Of a stretch of DNA of 64,000 nt, positions 10,441 through 23,403 are shown piece after piece. The DNA comes from Nymphaea colorata (taxonomy: Eukaryota; Streptophyta; Magnoliopsida; Nymphaeales; Nymphaeaceae): assembly GCF_008831285.2 (NCBI RefSeq), contig NC_045139.1, positions 2,736,704 through 2,800,703 on the forward strand, given 5' to 3'. The notes beneath the pieces are model-generated. The model did not search any database and was not told the DNA's origin. It saw nothing but the letters and a program-made list of their open reading frames with translations. The translations under genes were made by a program, and so were the position numbers. Each line of letters opens with the position of its first letter. Position 1 is the first letter of the stretch.

Positions 10441-12878
10441 GTGAAAAGGTCTTTCCTCACACCAAATACCAGCCAAGCAAATCGTTCGACTGGTATGGAC
10501 CGATCATGTGGACGGTTCATTCTTTGATTTATAAAATAAAAATAAAAACATTCACCGAACATTCGAGAGGGTGGGGTGGTAGCCGTGATGTGACGGGTGC
10601 GTCAATCAGACAGATGTAGGCTCAATTGAAAAGAAATGAAGGGAAGGTTTGTTGAATTTGACGATTTGGCATTGGGAGAATGTTGCGGACCGACTGTGTG
10701 TGGCCCGGCCAAGCCAGTAGAAGGAGATGCTGTTTGGCCAGCTTAGGCATTGCTCGGGAAGCATGTGAGATCCAATCGGACGCTACATCAAGCAGAAAGC
10801 AATGCACGTGGATGTGCAACGTGGTGGTGCAGCGACGAAGTGTATAAATGCATCATGGTCATCAGTCCTTTTGAAAATGCAAGTCCATACTTGGGGAATC
10901 AATTGGGTTCCCTACAGGGATGCGTGTGGGTTAGGGGCAATTCTTCTGGTGGGACTAGATGAGGAGTGCTACGCACTCGGCATACCATCACCCAGGTTTA
11001 TCTCATAGTAGACCATCGGCAAGCCGTGGTCATGACGCCTTGTCAGAACATCGTCATTATTTAAGTATTTATCTAATTCCATACGAAATCTGAGTGGGAA
11101 TAGACTTCTCTTGAAAGAAAGTCGCAGCATTGCCTCCCGTCCTTCAGCAAGGGGGAGGCCATTGAAGAGGAAGACAGCCTCCCTCTTCGTTTTTTCATTA
11201 CCAAAAACCACAAAAAAAACTCACGAGTTACCTAACCAGCTCACGTAGTGAGCTTACTTGCCCAAGTCTCCCACTCACTTGTGCCCTTGACACACACTAG
11301 GTTGACAGACATACAGCTTGAGTCACCGAATCCCACATGTTTTTTTATAATATAAAATGATTATTTTTATTTAAGGTGGGACCCTTTTTATCCCACTGAC
11401 CTACCAAAGGGTGCGTGCTTAGTTTTGTGTCGCTTCTATTGGTATAATTTCATCTTTTTTTCTTTTTGATGTTTCGGTTTACTGTGATCATCTGTACACA
11501 ATTTTGTGAAGCAAAAGAAGAACTACTATTGCAGATGTGATGCCTCTATTTGGAAAGCTATGAATTGCTTCTAAAATCATGTTTTTGGTTGCATAGACTA
11601 AGCTTTATATGCTATTAATTCCAAAGGGTAATAAGTTTGACTATTTAACTTTTTGGTCTTGTTGCAGAAACGAGGCAAAGCTCATCCGGCTCATGGTGAA
11701 GAGGATTCTGACGGAAGCAAGTAAGACCTCTCTATTGGTGGCCAAACATCCAGTAGGACTCTATTCTCGCATGGCAAATGTGATGGAAATGCTTGACATT
11801 GAAGCTCAAGGTGATGCTAGAACGGTTGGGATCCATGGAATGGGTGGCATCGGCAAAACGACACTTGCTAAGGGTGTCTACAACCAAATATCTACTCGTT
11901 TTGATGCATGTAGCTTCATTTCTAACGTGAGAGAAGCAGCTGAGCAACCATCAGGACTCATTTCCCTACAAAAACAGCTGCTTGGTGATATTTCCAAAGA
12001 TGAAAATATAAGTCTCAACAGCACCAGCCATGGAATTGTTATGATTAAACAGCGGATTCGAAGTAAGAAGGTTCTGCTAGTTCTTGATGATGTTGACGAT
12101 GAATCACAACTAGAAGCATTGGCCGGTGGCATAGACTGGTTTTGCTTGGGGTCAAGAATAATTGTTACTACTAGAGATAAGCTGATATTGAGGGCACAAA
12201 AAGTGACCCCGTATGAGCTCAAGGGGTTAGATGCTACCCAATCACTTCAGCTTTTCAGTTGGCATGCATTTGGTAAAGAGGAGCCGACTGCCGAATTTGC
12301 AAAGCTATCAAAGGAAGTTGCTGCTACTGCTGGTGGGCTACCATTAGCTCTTGAAATATTTGGGTCCCATTTCTTTGATTTAAAAACAGTTTAAGAATGG
12401 AAAGGTATGTTGGAAAAGTTGAAGAAATATCAAAACAAGCATATCCATGAAAAATTAAAGATAAGTTATGATGTACTTGATGAAGAACAGAAAAAAGTAT
12501 TTTTAGACATTGCATGCTTCTTTATTGGGCAAGAAAGAGAGCATGCTATTCTCATGTGGGAAGGTTGTAGGTTCTTTCCAGAGATAACAATCAAAGTCTT
12601 AATGCACAAGTCTCTAGTCAATATAAATGATGATACTGGAGAGTTTGAAATGCATGACCATATCCGGGACATGGGAAGAAAAATCGTCCAAGATGCAAGG
12701 AGCAGGTTGTGGGAAGATGATGAGACTCTAGATATACTTCAAAACAAGAGAGTAAGAATCTACTGCACATGCCTGCCCATATAAGAAAACTAGTTGTCAC
12801 TACCAATGCAAACTTTCTTGGTATGAAAAATAAAATGCCCGAAATTGGTGCCTGTAAAACTCATGTATCTCCTCCAAA

Positions 12879-12913
<35 letters not shown>

Positions 12914-13738
12914 ATTGTTGTTGATCTCACTGACTAAATTTGAAATGCAGGGAAGGGAAAATGTTGAAGCAATTCAACTCGGTTGGCGTGGAATTGAGGA
13001 TTCGATGTCTGTGGAAGCAGAGTCTCTGTCAGCAATGTCTCAACTTAGGATGCTCCGGATGGGAAGAAATGTGAGATTGGAAGGTGAATATGAACATTTC
13101 CCCAGGACTATCAGATGGTTGAAGTGGCGTCTATATGACTTGGCTTCATTGCCTAGTGCCCTTCATCTTAAGAATATTGTTGTTCTTGACTTATCTGGCA
13201 GCTCCATAACTCGAGTTTGGAGCCAGCAAACATCTGCAAGGACCAAGGTAAAAGACAACCCTTTTTAAGTATATGCCCACTACCTATGTTTTTTTTTTTA
13301 GAAAATTATTTTTTTATTGGCAAGACAAAGTTATGCGGATCAATGTTGCCAATGTTGTGCCGTTACATGCATCATATCAGCCACAAAAAGGAGTTAAATA
13401 AGTAGATTTTTTATTTTATTAAACATTTTTTAGATCACTAGTGGATTTTCCTTTAAAAAGAAAAATAGAGAAAAAGCTCCCTACATGAGGTTGACGTGTA
13501 TCTGTCTTACTAACTTTTTCCCAATATTTTTTTATGAAACTGAGATTTACAACATTACGACGATTGTGAGAGAGAGAGAGTGAGGTGCACACACACACAC
13601 CCCATACGTGGTTGTTGATTTTTATTTTTTTTTACTTTCCTTGGGCTAAAGATGTAGTTAGGCAAGTGTATAAAACTTCATTTTTTGGATTTTATGGCAT
13701 TCATCTGACAAAACAACTTTTTTCCTTTATAGCTCTTT

Positions 13739-14656
13739 GGGAAATTGAAGGTTCTAAAACTCGACGGTTGTGAGAACCTCACCATCTGTCCAAATTTTAT
13801 GAGCATGCCACATTTAGAGAAATTGTATTTCAACGGATGTGTGAAGATGACTGAACTTCATCCGTCTATTGGGCTCCTCAAGAACTTGACTCACTTGGAG
13901 TTGTGTGACTGCACATTACTAAAGGAACTACCTGAAGAAATTTATGAATTGACCTCACTTGAAGAGCTTGACCTCAGTGAATGCTCTCACATTACCACTT
14001 TTCCATCAGTATTGGGGGATTCGAAGTCACTGGAGCAGCCTTTGCTTGGTAAATTGAAAATACTTTACCTCTGTAGTTGTGAGGGACTCACCAGCTGTCC
14101 GGATTTTATGAGTATGCCACATCTAGAGAGATTGAATTTTGAGAGTTGTGAGAATCTAAGTGAACTTCATCCTTCTGTGGGTCATCTCAAGAGCTTGACA
14201 CACTTGTATTTGACAAGCTGCCATTCGCTAAAGGAACTGCCTCAAGAAATTTGGCAATTGACCTCACTTGAAGCACTCGACCTCAGTTATTGCTCTCAGA
14301 TTACAGCTTTGCCGTCACAGGTTGGAGATTCTAAGTCATTGAAGCTGCCTTTGCTTGGCAAATTGGAACACCTAAGTCTCAACTATTGTGATAACTTCAC
14401 TATTTGTCCAAATTTCACTAGCATGCCACAATTAGAGATATTGGGGTTCAGTTCTTGTGAGAAGATGGGCGAACTTCATCCATCTATTTGGCTTCTCAAG
14501 AACTTGACTGACTTGGATTTGAGCAACTGCAAATCACTAAAGGAACTTCCTCCAGAACTTTCTCAATTGACCTCACTCAAAAGGCTTACTGTCGATGATT
14601 TGTACCAAATTATAGTTCTGCCTGAATCAATAAGACACTTGAAGCAACTGAATTAT
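13739..14656 (+). repeat. Three 309-nt LRR super-repeats within TNL exon 4
   Basis: The words 'GKLKVLKL', 'GKLKILYL' and 'GKLEHLSL' start modules spaced exactly 309 nt (103 codons) apart. Each module runs through 'CPxFxSMPxLE', 'ELHPSxxxLKxLT', 'LKELPxE' and 'LTSLxxL', i.e. about four leucine-rich repeats per module. The equal spacing and high identity point to recent in-frame unequal duplication. The third module diverges in its last repeat. Confidence 0.88.
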
Positions 14657-17600
14657 TTGTCTCTAAAGGAGTGTTCCTCATTGATAGACGTACCGAAGTA
14701 CATTGCCTCACTGGATCAGCTTGAAAACCTAATAGTTGCTGGTTGTGAGCAGCTCAAATTTTTACCTCAGCTGCCGCCTTCCCTCACCTTTCTTGATGCC
14801 TCAGATTGCTATCAATTAGAAATCATAGCAGAAGTATCACATCTAGAAGGATTACAGGTATTGGATCTAAGTGGTTGCAAAAGGCTTGTGGACGTTCCTG
14901 GCATCGAGCAGTTGAAATGCTTAAAGAAGCTAAAGCTTCGAGGCTGTGGAAGCCTCCATGTCTCATTTTTGGAAGGACTTCAGGTAAGCGACATATTCAA
15001 GAACGTATGGTATCTCTTTTTCCATTAGCTGAGCTTCATTTACTTGGTAGGAGCAACTTGTGAAGATTACCAAAATAGTGGGATGTCGAAAGTTCAAAAC
15101 TTGTGGAATAAACAAGATACAGATGAATGCAGCCCCACAAGGAAAATGTTCTTTATAATTTAGCCTTAAGATCTATTTTTACAAGCCTCAACACTAAAAG
15201 CCTTATCTGCAATATACTGAAATGAATTTCAAGGATATAAATGTAATTATGTTTGTCTATAAGATTTTAAATAACATATTATTGATTTTTCTTAATTTTT
15301 TCATAAGTTGCAGACGCTAGCAAGTGGAGTTGCTAGTCTTGCTCAATGTAAAGTTGCTTTAGTATTGAGAAGCCTGAAGGAAGGTCTCGTTCATGCTCAA
15401 GGTTTCACTAAACGCAGAGCCTGAAACGAACATTAGAATTAATACAAGTGCTTGCTTGATTTATACAAGCTTTTAAGGAATTAGTGCAAGTGGTTGCATG
15501 AGTAAGTTAAGCAGATATTTACTTATCTTATTGAGTATTTTAAAATATTTAATAATTTTTTAATAAATAAAAGTCAATAAGGGCCCATTAGGTATCTGCA
15601 ATAGGTGTTCCTTCTTCAAACTATAGCTCGTACAGTTTTGGTTGATCCAAGATTCCAAATTCCTTACAATATTAGCTATATAAGAATAAAACTTTTAGGC
15701 CCCTATGCTTCAACTCGTGCTCAGGTAATTTATTCTTACATTTTTTCTCCTTTTTCTTTTGGGGGACAAGGTCCTTGATACATTGGAAGTACTGGATCTC
15801 AGAAATTGTGACAACCTCACCAAGAGTCCACATTTTAGGAGCATGACACAACTGCAAAGACTGGATTTTAGAAGTTGTACTGAGATGGCTGAACTTGATC
15901 CTTCTATTGGGCATCTCAAGAGCTTGACTGACTTGGTTTTGAGCAACTGCAAATCACTAAAGGAACTGCCTCAAGAAATTTCTCAATTGATATCACTCGA
16001 AAAACTTGACCTCACTGGTTGCCACCAACTTACAGCTCTGCCTAAATCCATGAGACGCTTGAAGCAACTGAACTGGCTGTCTCTACGGCAGTGTTCCTCG
16101 TTGACAGAAATACCTGAATGCATTTGTCTGTTACTCAATCTTCAAGAACTAGATGCTTCACACTGTGAATCTCTTGCATCTTTACCTGACTCACTTGGCA
16201 ACTTGGAGAGCTTGAGGAAGCTTGATTTGAGTTGGACAGCCATTGAAGAGTTGCAAAGCTCCATTGCATCACTAGATCAGCTTGAGGCCCTATCAGTCGC
16301 TTGTTGTGATCGTCTCAAATCGTTGCCTCAGTTCCCACCTTCCCTCACAGGACTCAAAGCAACATCTTGCACCGAATTGAGAACGATATCAGATGTCTCA
16401 AGCGCGAAGAGACTAAAGAAATTGCATCTATGTGGCTGCACAAAGCTTGTGGACCTTCCGGGCATTATGCAGTTGGAATTCTTACGGACATTAGACCTTC
16501 GAGGATGTACAAGCCTAATTGATGACTCATTCTTGGATAGACTTCAGGTAAAACAACTTCTTCTAAGAAAACCCCTATATGTCTGTTCGCCCATTAGCTA
16601 AGCTCCACTCATTTGGTGGAGGTAACTCGTGAAGGTTACCAAATTACTGGGAAATCTCACGTTCAAAAATCTTTTGTGGCAAACAAGGTCCAAGACTCGA
16701 AGTTCATGAGGAAATGTCTCTTTTCTGGGAAAATCAATTGCACAAAGTATGTCTTTTTTCCACGGTTCTTATTCAAGAAGAATACAGAGCACGTTCCTGA
16801 GAATGTGAATGCATCTGATTTGAATTGCGAAGCTGATCTTTACTGTTATTGCTGAATTCGAAAGGAAACTGTAATCAGATTCAAGATGTATGTAAAAGTT
16901 AATTGATTCTTGTAGGGTTAAGTGAGACAGTTTCTCTATCTTGTGTTTGTCTTGTCAAATTATGCAAGAGCAACTGTGTGAATTGGTGAGAAAAACCTCT
17001 GCAATATTTTTCCTATAACTCGAGGGAAATGAAAATCCCTTGGGGTGCATCTGAGAGCCCTTTTATGTGGGACTCATTGTGCAAACAAACATAGATTTAA
17101 CCATTATGTGAAAACAAGGATTTGAACTCCTCAGTTTATAGCCAAAACCTCATATTTAAGGTTGGATGGGAGGGGGGGCTGACCTTAAATCTTCTGACGT
17201 GATATTTTCATTGATCTCAAATCACCTCTGATCTCAAAGTGAGGCAAACAAATGGCCCCTTGAGGTGGCATGTGTTTACTGAAGAGTGCATCTTGGTGAC
17301 GGGCATGCGTGCTTGCTCACTGACATCTCCATGCTCTGTTTCCTCAGGAAGCAAATTTTCAAGATCTGCATGAGTTCTCCATCTCCGGAATCCTGACCAA
17401 CATTGGCGAGCCATCATGTCCACAATCTCTGTCTTTCCTTCTTCCCAAGCAGTTCAAGGCAGGCGCCTTGTATTTGCAAACAAACGAAAGCGGGCTGGGC
17501 AGCAGTCTCTCGGAACTAGACGAAAGTAACAGCGCTTCGGAACCAGATGAAGGCATTAATCACAGTGAGGAAGATAGAGGCCTCGATACCATTGGCTGGG

Positions 17601-18040
17601 AACCAACTGATGAAATCATTCCAAGCGACGACGATTGCAGCGTGGACAGCGTTGGCTCGGAACAAGAAAACAGAAGCGTAGAAAGTGAAGAAGACACTCT
17701 CCCCGTAGACAGCCAAGGCAGAGTCGTTCGAATAGAGATCACGACAGATGATGTTCAATTTCACTTTTCAGCTTTAGTTAAACGGAATGCAAGTAGGACG
17801 TTCCCCACGGCTACATTTGGGAGGGATAGCGAGCTGATGATGATGATAAGACAAGGAAAATTCATGGGAGATGATGATGCTAAGAAAAGGACGATGATGA
17901 AGATGATTGTATCCATCGATGGCTGCGTCCTACTTGATGGTGATCTATTCACTAATAAAAACCATCATATTTATGAAGGTGAGCTAGACCTTTGTCCTTG
18001 TGAAGTTTGTCATAAGAGTGTTATGGTGAAGTTTCATTGA

Positions 18041-18185
18041 CCGTGCTGCCTTTATTTTTATGTTTTCACCATTAATAGACAAGTAGCTAATGAATAATGG
18101 CTTTTTATTTGTAATTGCAAGTAAGAAAAATGAGCAAGTTTATTGTGGGCATTTGCATAATTTATTGATGTCGAAGCTCAAGGTG
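18041..18185 (+). other. Probable 3' untranslated region of the TNL gene
   Basis: AT-rich sequence directly after the TGA at 18038-18040. There are possible near-upstream polyadenylation elements ('aatgaataatgg' near 18090), but none is decisive. Confidence 0.3.
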
Positions 18186-18400
18186 TAACACTATATTTTG
18201 AAAAGTTTAATTTTGTACTGAAGATTGTAAGAGATTTTCAAACGTTTGTAAAGTAGATTGTGAAGTGATTAGTTATCATAGTACTTAACTTCTTTTTTTA
18301 TCAAAACCGAAACTGCTAAGAGGTGAATTGGTGTGGGAGCAGGTTGAGTGGTTACACATAGAGTCATGGAGACATCAGAACACTAAAAAGTTTGATTCAA
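18186..18400. mobile_element. LTR-like scrap starting 'tgtaacac'
   Basis: From 'tgtaacac..tttgaaaagttt' to '..accgaaact..' this matches 63253-63420 in order and spacing with many differences. TGTAACAC is a common start of plant Ty3/gypsy LTRs. There is no coding sequence beside it. Solo or truncated LTR is the best reading. Confidence 0.45.
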
Positions 18401-20130
18401 GTCTGGAGGCGCAAGGCATAAACAAGCAAAAAAAAAAAAAGTTGCCAATTAAATTCCTTAGAAGCAAAAATTTTGTATAAACAAAAAAGTTCATAGGAAA
18501 AGTAGGAGACCTAATGAAGGTTGAATATTTTTTGAAATTAGAAACACATGGTAGGCCTCATCATGAAACAATCGCCTGAAATTGAAAAAAGGAAATTGAC
18601 AGAATGGCCGATTTCTGTAAGCCAGTGATGAGCTTCTCCGAGCTTTTGACAGGCAAGAATAATAAATAATCAGAACTACTTTCTGTTCATATATATTTAT
18701 ATTCATCATTAAAAGAAAACTGTGATGTGTCATAAATCAAACTTAATTTCATTTAGATATAAGGTTATAAACTAAGCAAAAGTTTGCTTGAACCTGCAAC
18801 ATCATGAAAATGCGAACCTAGAATAACGTTTTAAAAATGTCCATTTTATTCTTGCCAGCATGAGCTTTTTGAGGCGTTTGAAGTTGATGTTCAAGCCCCG
18901 CTCATTAAGGGCCAGGGCCGGTTTCCCATAGGCCCGATAATACAGTCAAATTCATCAAATTCAAATAGTTTAAAAGAATGTTATGGGTCAGAAGCTGATT
19001 CTTATGCCAAAGAAGAAGGTGAAGCTGGTTATGTATGCTATACTGGTGTATGAATTTTTGGTGTATGAATTTTTTGTGCCAGTATGGCTAATGACAAAAA
19101 TACAATATTCAATAATCTTTTGCAATATTTTGGCTGAATATTGTCTGAACATTTGGCTGGTTAATTTGGAATCGGCAATAATTTGTCGGCCCTGCTTCAA
19201 CGGAGTTTAGGTAGATTAAATTGTTACACATGAACCCTTTGAAAGTATACAAACTATTCTCAAGTCCTTGTGTACTTAAGAGTTATAATTTACTGTCTTT
19301 ATATGCGTATCTGCCCTAAATCAATCGAAGCAACTCAGGTTTAAGTTGACCAGACGGACTGGTCAGTGGGTCCTGACCTGCCCCGTATCTGGCTCCACTT
19401 CATACTTGAGATAGTGCATACCTAAATAATGGTAATATGAGTACACCAATATGTACTAATCTTTGATGTAAAACTAATGCCAAGTCCTTTCTCAGGCAGG
19501 TAAATGCTTGATCTGTCATAGGCAATCTCATGATGTTTAAGAAGTAGAGCAAAAGATAAGAGAATAGGACGGAGCATATCTCCGAAATAAAAGATGCATG
19601 GCCTCATCCCCAGCTCAAACTTTTGCTGTTTTTAGGTGTACGTTTACAAATACCAAGTCCTTAGCAAGATGTAGATGTTATTGGCGACTGAAAGCCAGTG
19701 CATGGCAATATAAGACCTGATTTACATTGATATAAAGAATAGTCACAAAAAATGCATTTTTTTTTTTTAAAAAAAGGAACAGATAAATTAACTGACTGTT
19801 TAAAACTATAAAAAAAAGCATCTCTTTAACAAAACATCAAAAAACAAAAAAACGTGTTTTTAAACGGTTTTTTCAGTTTTTTTAATGTCAAACAGTTTTT
19901 TTTTTCATTTTCTATTTTTTATTTGTTACAAAACGTTTATCTTTTAATGTTTGAGTTATTAGTTTCTCACTTATTTTATTTTTTCCTCATTTTTAATTTT
20001 TTAAAAATTTATCGTATTATTTCTGTTTTTTTTTTTTCAATCTCACCTTATTATATCGGAGGAAAACTTGTTGTTTAAAACTCAAATAATATTATTTGTA
20101 ACTATGATATTATAAACACATGTAACATGT
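18400..20130. other. Gene-free stretch
   Basis: AT-rich intergenic DNA between the TNL and PPR genes. It includes long T-runs and A-runs at 19758-20040, where 'aaacgtgtttttaaacggtttttt' type text could pair locally. Reading frames are short and without motifs. Confidence 0.4.
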
Positions 20131-20442
20131 TATGGTGCACTGGAATAGAAAAAAGGAAAGAGACAGACAGAGAGAGAGAGAGCTCCATATCACTGTGGAC
20201 GTAGGGCTCTTCCCCAACCAAAACCACATTAAACCTTGTTTCTTCGCCTTTCTCAGATTTTCTTCAGACATCCCACTCAAGAAAAACATAAAGAAGATGT
20301 TCTCATCATTCAAACGCCGACAAATTCTTTAAAATTACACGACGATCAGAACAGAAGCTCACCTCATCCCATCTGAGGAGTGAGGAGCTACTTGAAAGAG
20401 CTTACCTGCAGAGAAACAGCATCACAGAAAAATAAAAGATCA

Positions 20443-23403
20443 CTACGTAGAAATTGATTGAAGCATCTTTTCGGTCTCTGGATTCACTTTCAAATTGTCG
20501 GTTTCCAGCCTCTGACGCATGTCTGGACTCTTTTTCCCAGCTGCAACGTAAGTTCTAATCAGTGACTCGTAAACTGCAGAATTAAGACTGCCTGCCTTCT
20601 TCAGGATCTGAACCAAATTTTCTGCGCCATCTACATCACGCTGCTCTTCAAAATGGGTCATCATAGACTCCACGGTTTCTTGAGCCGGCGTCCATTTGTT
20701 CTTATCCCTCTTCCCAGTTGCAGCGATTGCATTCTCCATGCACTTAACAGAAATGTTGAATTGCTTGGTTGCAAAATAGTAATTAAAGAAAATTTCCCAT
20801 GTTGTTGTGTTCAGCACTGCACCCCGACTGACAGCTTGTTCACGCATTGCCTCTGCCTTCTCTATCTCACCACCCTTCACATATGCACCAATCAGCACGT
20901 TAGGCAATCTTACATCATATTTTGGGCAATCAGCTTCCCACTCTTTGAAACATTTCTCAGCACCAGGAAGGTCACCAAGATTAACCAAGGTCTGGATCAT
21001 AATCAAGTAGTTCAAGTTGACTGTCTTAGGGCATGCCAATTTTAAAGAACGCCAAACACGGTAAACCTCTGTCAAATTACCAGTTCGGCCATACAATGAC
21101 ATCAGAAAATGAAAAGCAGGAAGACGATGCACATCCATTTTACTCTCAAGTTCTTTAAGTGCATCTTCTGCCTTTTCCTTCAAACCTGCATTCACATAGA
21201 TCGAAGCAATATTACTGTAGGTGGTCCAATCAGCAGTAACAGAGTTATCTCCCTTCATCTCATCTAAAATCTTTTCTACTCCAGGAATGTCACCCAAAGC
21301 AGCAAGACTCCTCATCCAAACATTATATGAGAAGACGTCTAGCATGACCTTGTTAGCCTTCATATCCTGAATTACAGCAGGAACCTTTTCAGGCTTCCCA
21401 CCTTTTGAGTAGAGGGCCATCAAGCTATTGAATGCCAAGGGGTTAGAGACAAACTTCTGCTCCTTCATTTTCTCCATAAGGGTTTCAGCTTTCTCGGTCA
21501 TTTTCCCATTGCAGTAACAGTTGAAAAGAGCTCCATAAGACTGATGGTTTTTTGATGGTTCAGGAAGATCAGTAAAATACTTCTCAGCAACAACAATCCC
21601 CTTGATTTTGGAAAGAAGATCGATCTTAATTGCTTCATGGCTTGCCGTCAAATCCATACCTCTCTTGGAAGCTGTTTCAAGAAGCTGCATCATTAATAGC
21701 ACAAATTAGTAAATTATCTGTGAAAACTTTTACAACTAAAAATGGAGAAAAATGCTCAAGGTTAAGCAAACCACTATTGTATGTTCTACAATAGCCCAGA
21801 ATATTTGAATGTTTACGATTTGACATCTGCAATGTAACACATTTCTCACAAGCATTCAAAATTTAAGTGGTTATGGCGCTATTAGTCAATAACAAGTGAA
21901 GAAAGCATAAAACTGAGATAAGAAGATACAAGCTTTTTCTGGAGTTACAAACATAATTTGTGTCTATGGACAGAGGAATGTGGCTCAACCTTGAGAAAAT
22001 ACCTACTGAACATTCTCAAAACAAAGAATCTGCAAGAAAAACGCCCTTTAATTCTCTTAATCAAACAGATCAGCCACTCTATACACCATAATGGCAAGTT
22101 TTCTTGAACAATTCAAGCACCAAAAGAGCAAATAATAAACCAAAGCAACCCCCCCAAAGCAGACAACCATAGAAAAAAATATCATGAAGTGTACCCAAAA
22201 CAGCTGAAGAAACAACGAAAATATACCTTGGCTAATCTACAATAGAAGCCAAATGATAATTATCTACTGGAGTAATTCCCATCGAAGTCAGCATAAAGCT
22301 AGTCGTAGAACAATTTTCGAGGCATACTACAAGATTTGGTGATAATATACGTTAAGGATAGAGATTGAATGTTTACGCGCTGTATTATTCATGTGCTATA
22401 ATGTCTTGAAATTTTGAAACTAGGGAGATGTATTATATGCTTCCACCCCAATATCAATTATCCATCACTGTTAGTATTTTATGGTAAAAGGCACGATAAG
22501 AAGCACAGTTAGGCACAAGAGGTCCAGGCGACGAAGGCTTGAAAATTTGAAATATAAAAACTTTGTAAAGTTTAATGCCATTTCAGTTTTCCATGTTTCA
22601 AATTGTGGCAGCTTGCGGAGCATAACTCAACAAGACTTCTTAGATCCCTTTGAAAAAGAAGCACACCAAAGCACCTCAATACCATGATTAACTATGTCCT
22701 AAATTACCAGCATCTCTTCTACCTTAACAAGCCAGGCAAGATTAAGGCCACCATTGTAGTAACTATGTTCATCAATGACAGTTGAATTACCAACGTTCTC
22801 CGTGTTTTAAGTACTTATAAACTTAAGTAAGAGCACCGCTTGATCACCAGGCAAGAGGAATCGCACAAGGAAAATGCGAAGAAGTCAAAACTGCAAGAAC
22901 ATAAAATAGAACAGGGAGATAATAACACGCCCAATCCATCTCCTAATCCTAATATATCATTTTTTTTCGAGACAAAGGGACCAGTATTCTCGCCAAATGG
23001 CAACACCCAACTTCATCAACATAATGAACTCCCAAACTGCATCAAGAAAAGGATCTAAGTTTCCAATAACCAACAGCCGTTATACAAAAGAATCCCCAAA
23101 CATTCATCAAAATGAGAAAGGGAAATGAGAAAGGCTCGGCAGAAAATAATGAGACAAAGAATTTGGGTTTCTTACTTTGAGGGCTAGAGAGAACTTCTTT
23201 CGTTTGCGAAGTATCCTGACCGACGTCCCGACCTCCCATTGGTTGAATTGCTTGGTATCCTTCAACCACCGGCTGAGCACCTTGCCGACGCTTCGGGAGG
23301 AGCTGCCCTCCTTGAACAGTAGACGGTGAAGCGACTGCTTCGCCACCACCAGTGCCGCCTCGGCTGCCGGCGTCGCCACCGTTTCGGCTACCTGTGCAGC
23401 CAT
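20443..23403 (-). CDS. PPR protein, P-class, At1g60770-like
   Basis: Two exons: 23403-23176 (76 codons) and 21684-20443 (413 codons plus stop), joined in phase 0 across a 1,491-bp GT-AG intron. The 489-residue product is about the length of the Arabidopsis At1g60770-type proteins. Exon 1 carries the family's N-terminal block ('SRWLKDTKQFNQWEVG', then 'LRKRKKFSLALK'). Exon 2 carries a tandem run of 35-residue PPR helices-turn-helices, for example 'SYGALFNCYCNGKMTEKAE', 'FNSLMALYSKGGKPEKVP' and 'WTTYSNIASIYVNAGLKEKA'. PPR proteins bind single-stranded RNA, usually in mitochondria or plastids. The N-terminus (Ala/Val-rich, few acids) could be a targeting peptide, but this is inference. No frameshift or stop is present. 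No E or DYW editing domain follows the repeats. A decayed copy of exon 1 lies at 2700-3225. Confidence 0.92.

Larger units (their letters stand above)
8861..18040 (+). pseudogene. TIR-NB-ARC-LRR (TNL) immune receptor gene, disrupted
   Basis: Six exons fit GT-AG rules: 8861-9410 (TIR), 11668-12751 (NB-ARC), 12951-13247, 13733-14983 and 15771-16547 (linker and LRRs), 17348-18040 (C-terminal domain), roughly 1,550 codons. Seen motifs: TIR 'YDVFLSFRGADTR'; P-loop 'GMGGIGKTT' near 11840; kinase-2 'LLVLDDVDD'; RNBS-B 'GSRIIVTTRD'; 'GGLPLAL'; 'MHD' near 12650. In this family the TIR domain is an NADase signalling module, NB-ARC is the nucleotide switch and the LRRs sense pathogen effectors. Two lesions break it. 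One base is missing near 9167-9169, just before the 'WCLKE' motif with the catalytic glutamate. An in-frame TAA lies at 12392-12394, after GLPL. Splice sites and all other exons look intact, so inactivation is probably recent. A sequencing error at either site cannot be excluded. Truncated TIR-only products are possible but unproven. Confidence 0.87.

Noticed and set aside
10969-11211. 80-codon minus-strand frame inside TNL intron 1
   Set aside because: No recognisable motif, antisense to the intron and no support beyond being open.
18330-18420. tRNA/SINE-like box A and box B words ('ttgagtggtta', 'gattcaagtc'), similar ones near 38220-38270 and 39825
   Set aside because: No cloverleaf could be drawn and the boxes are poor matches, so neither a tRNA gene nor a SINE is claimed.
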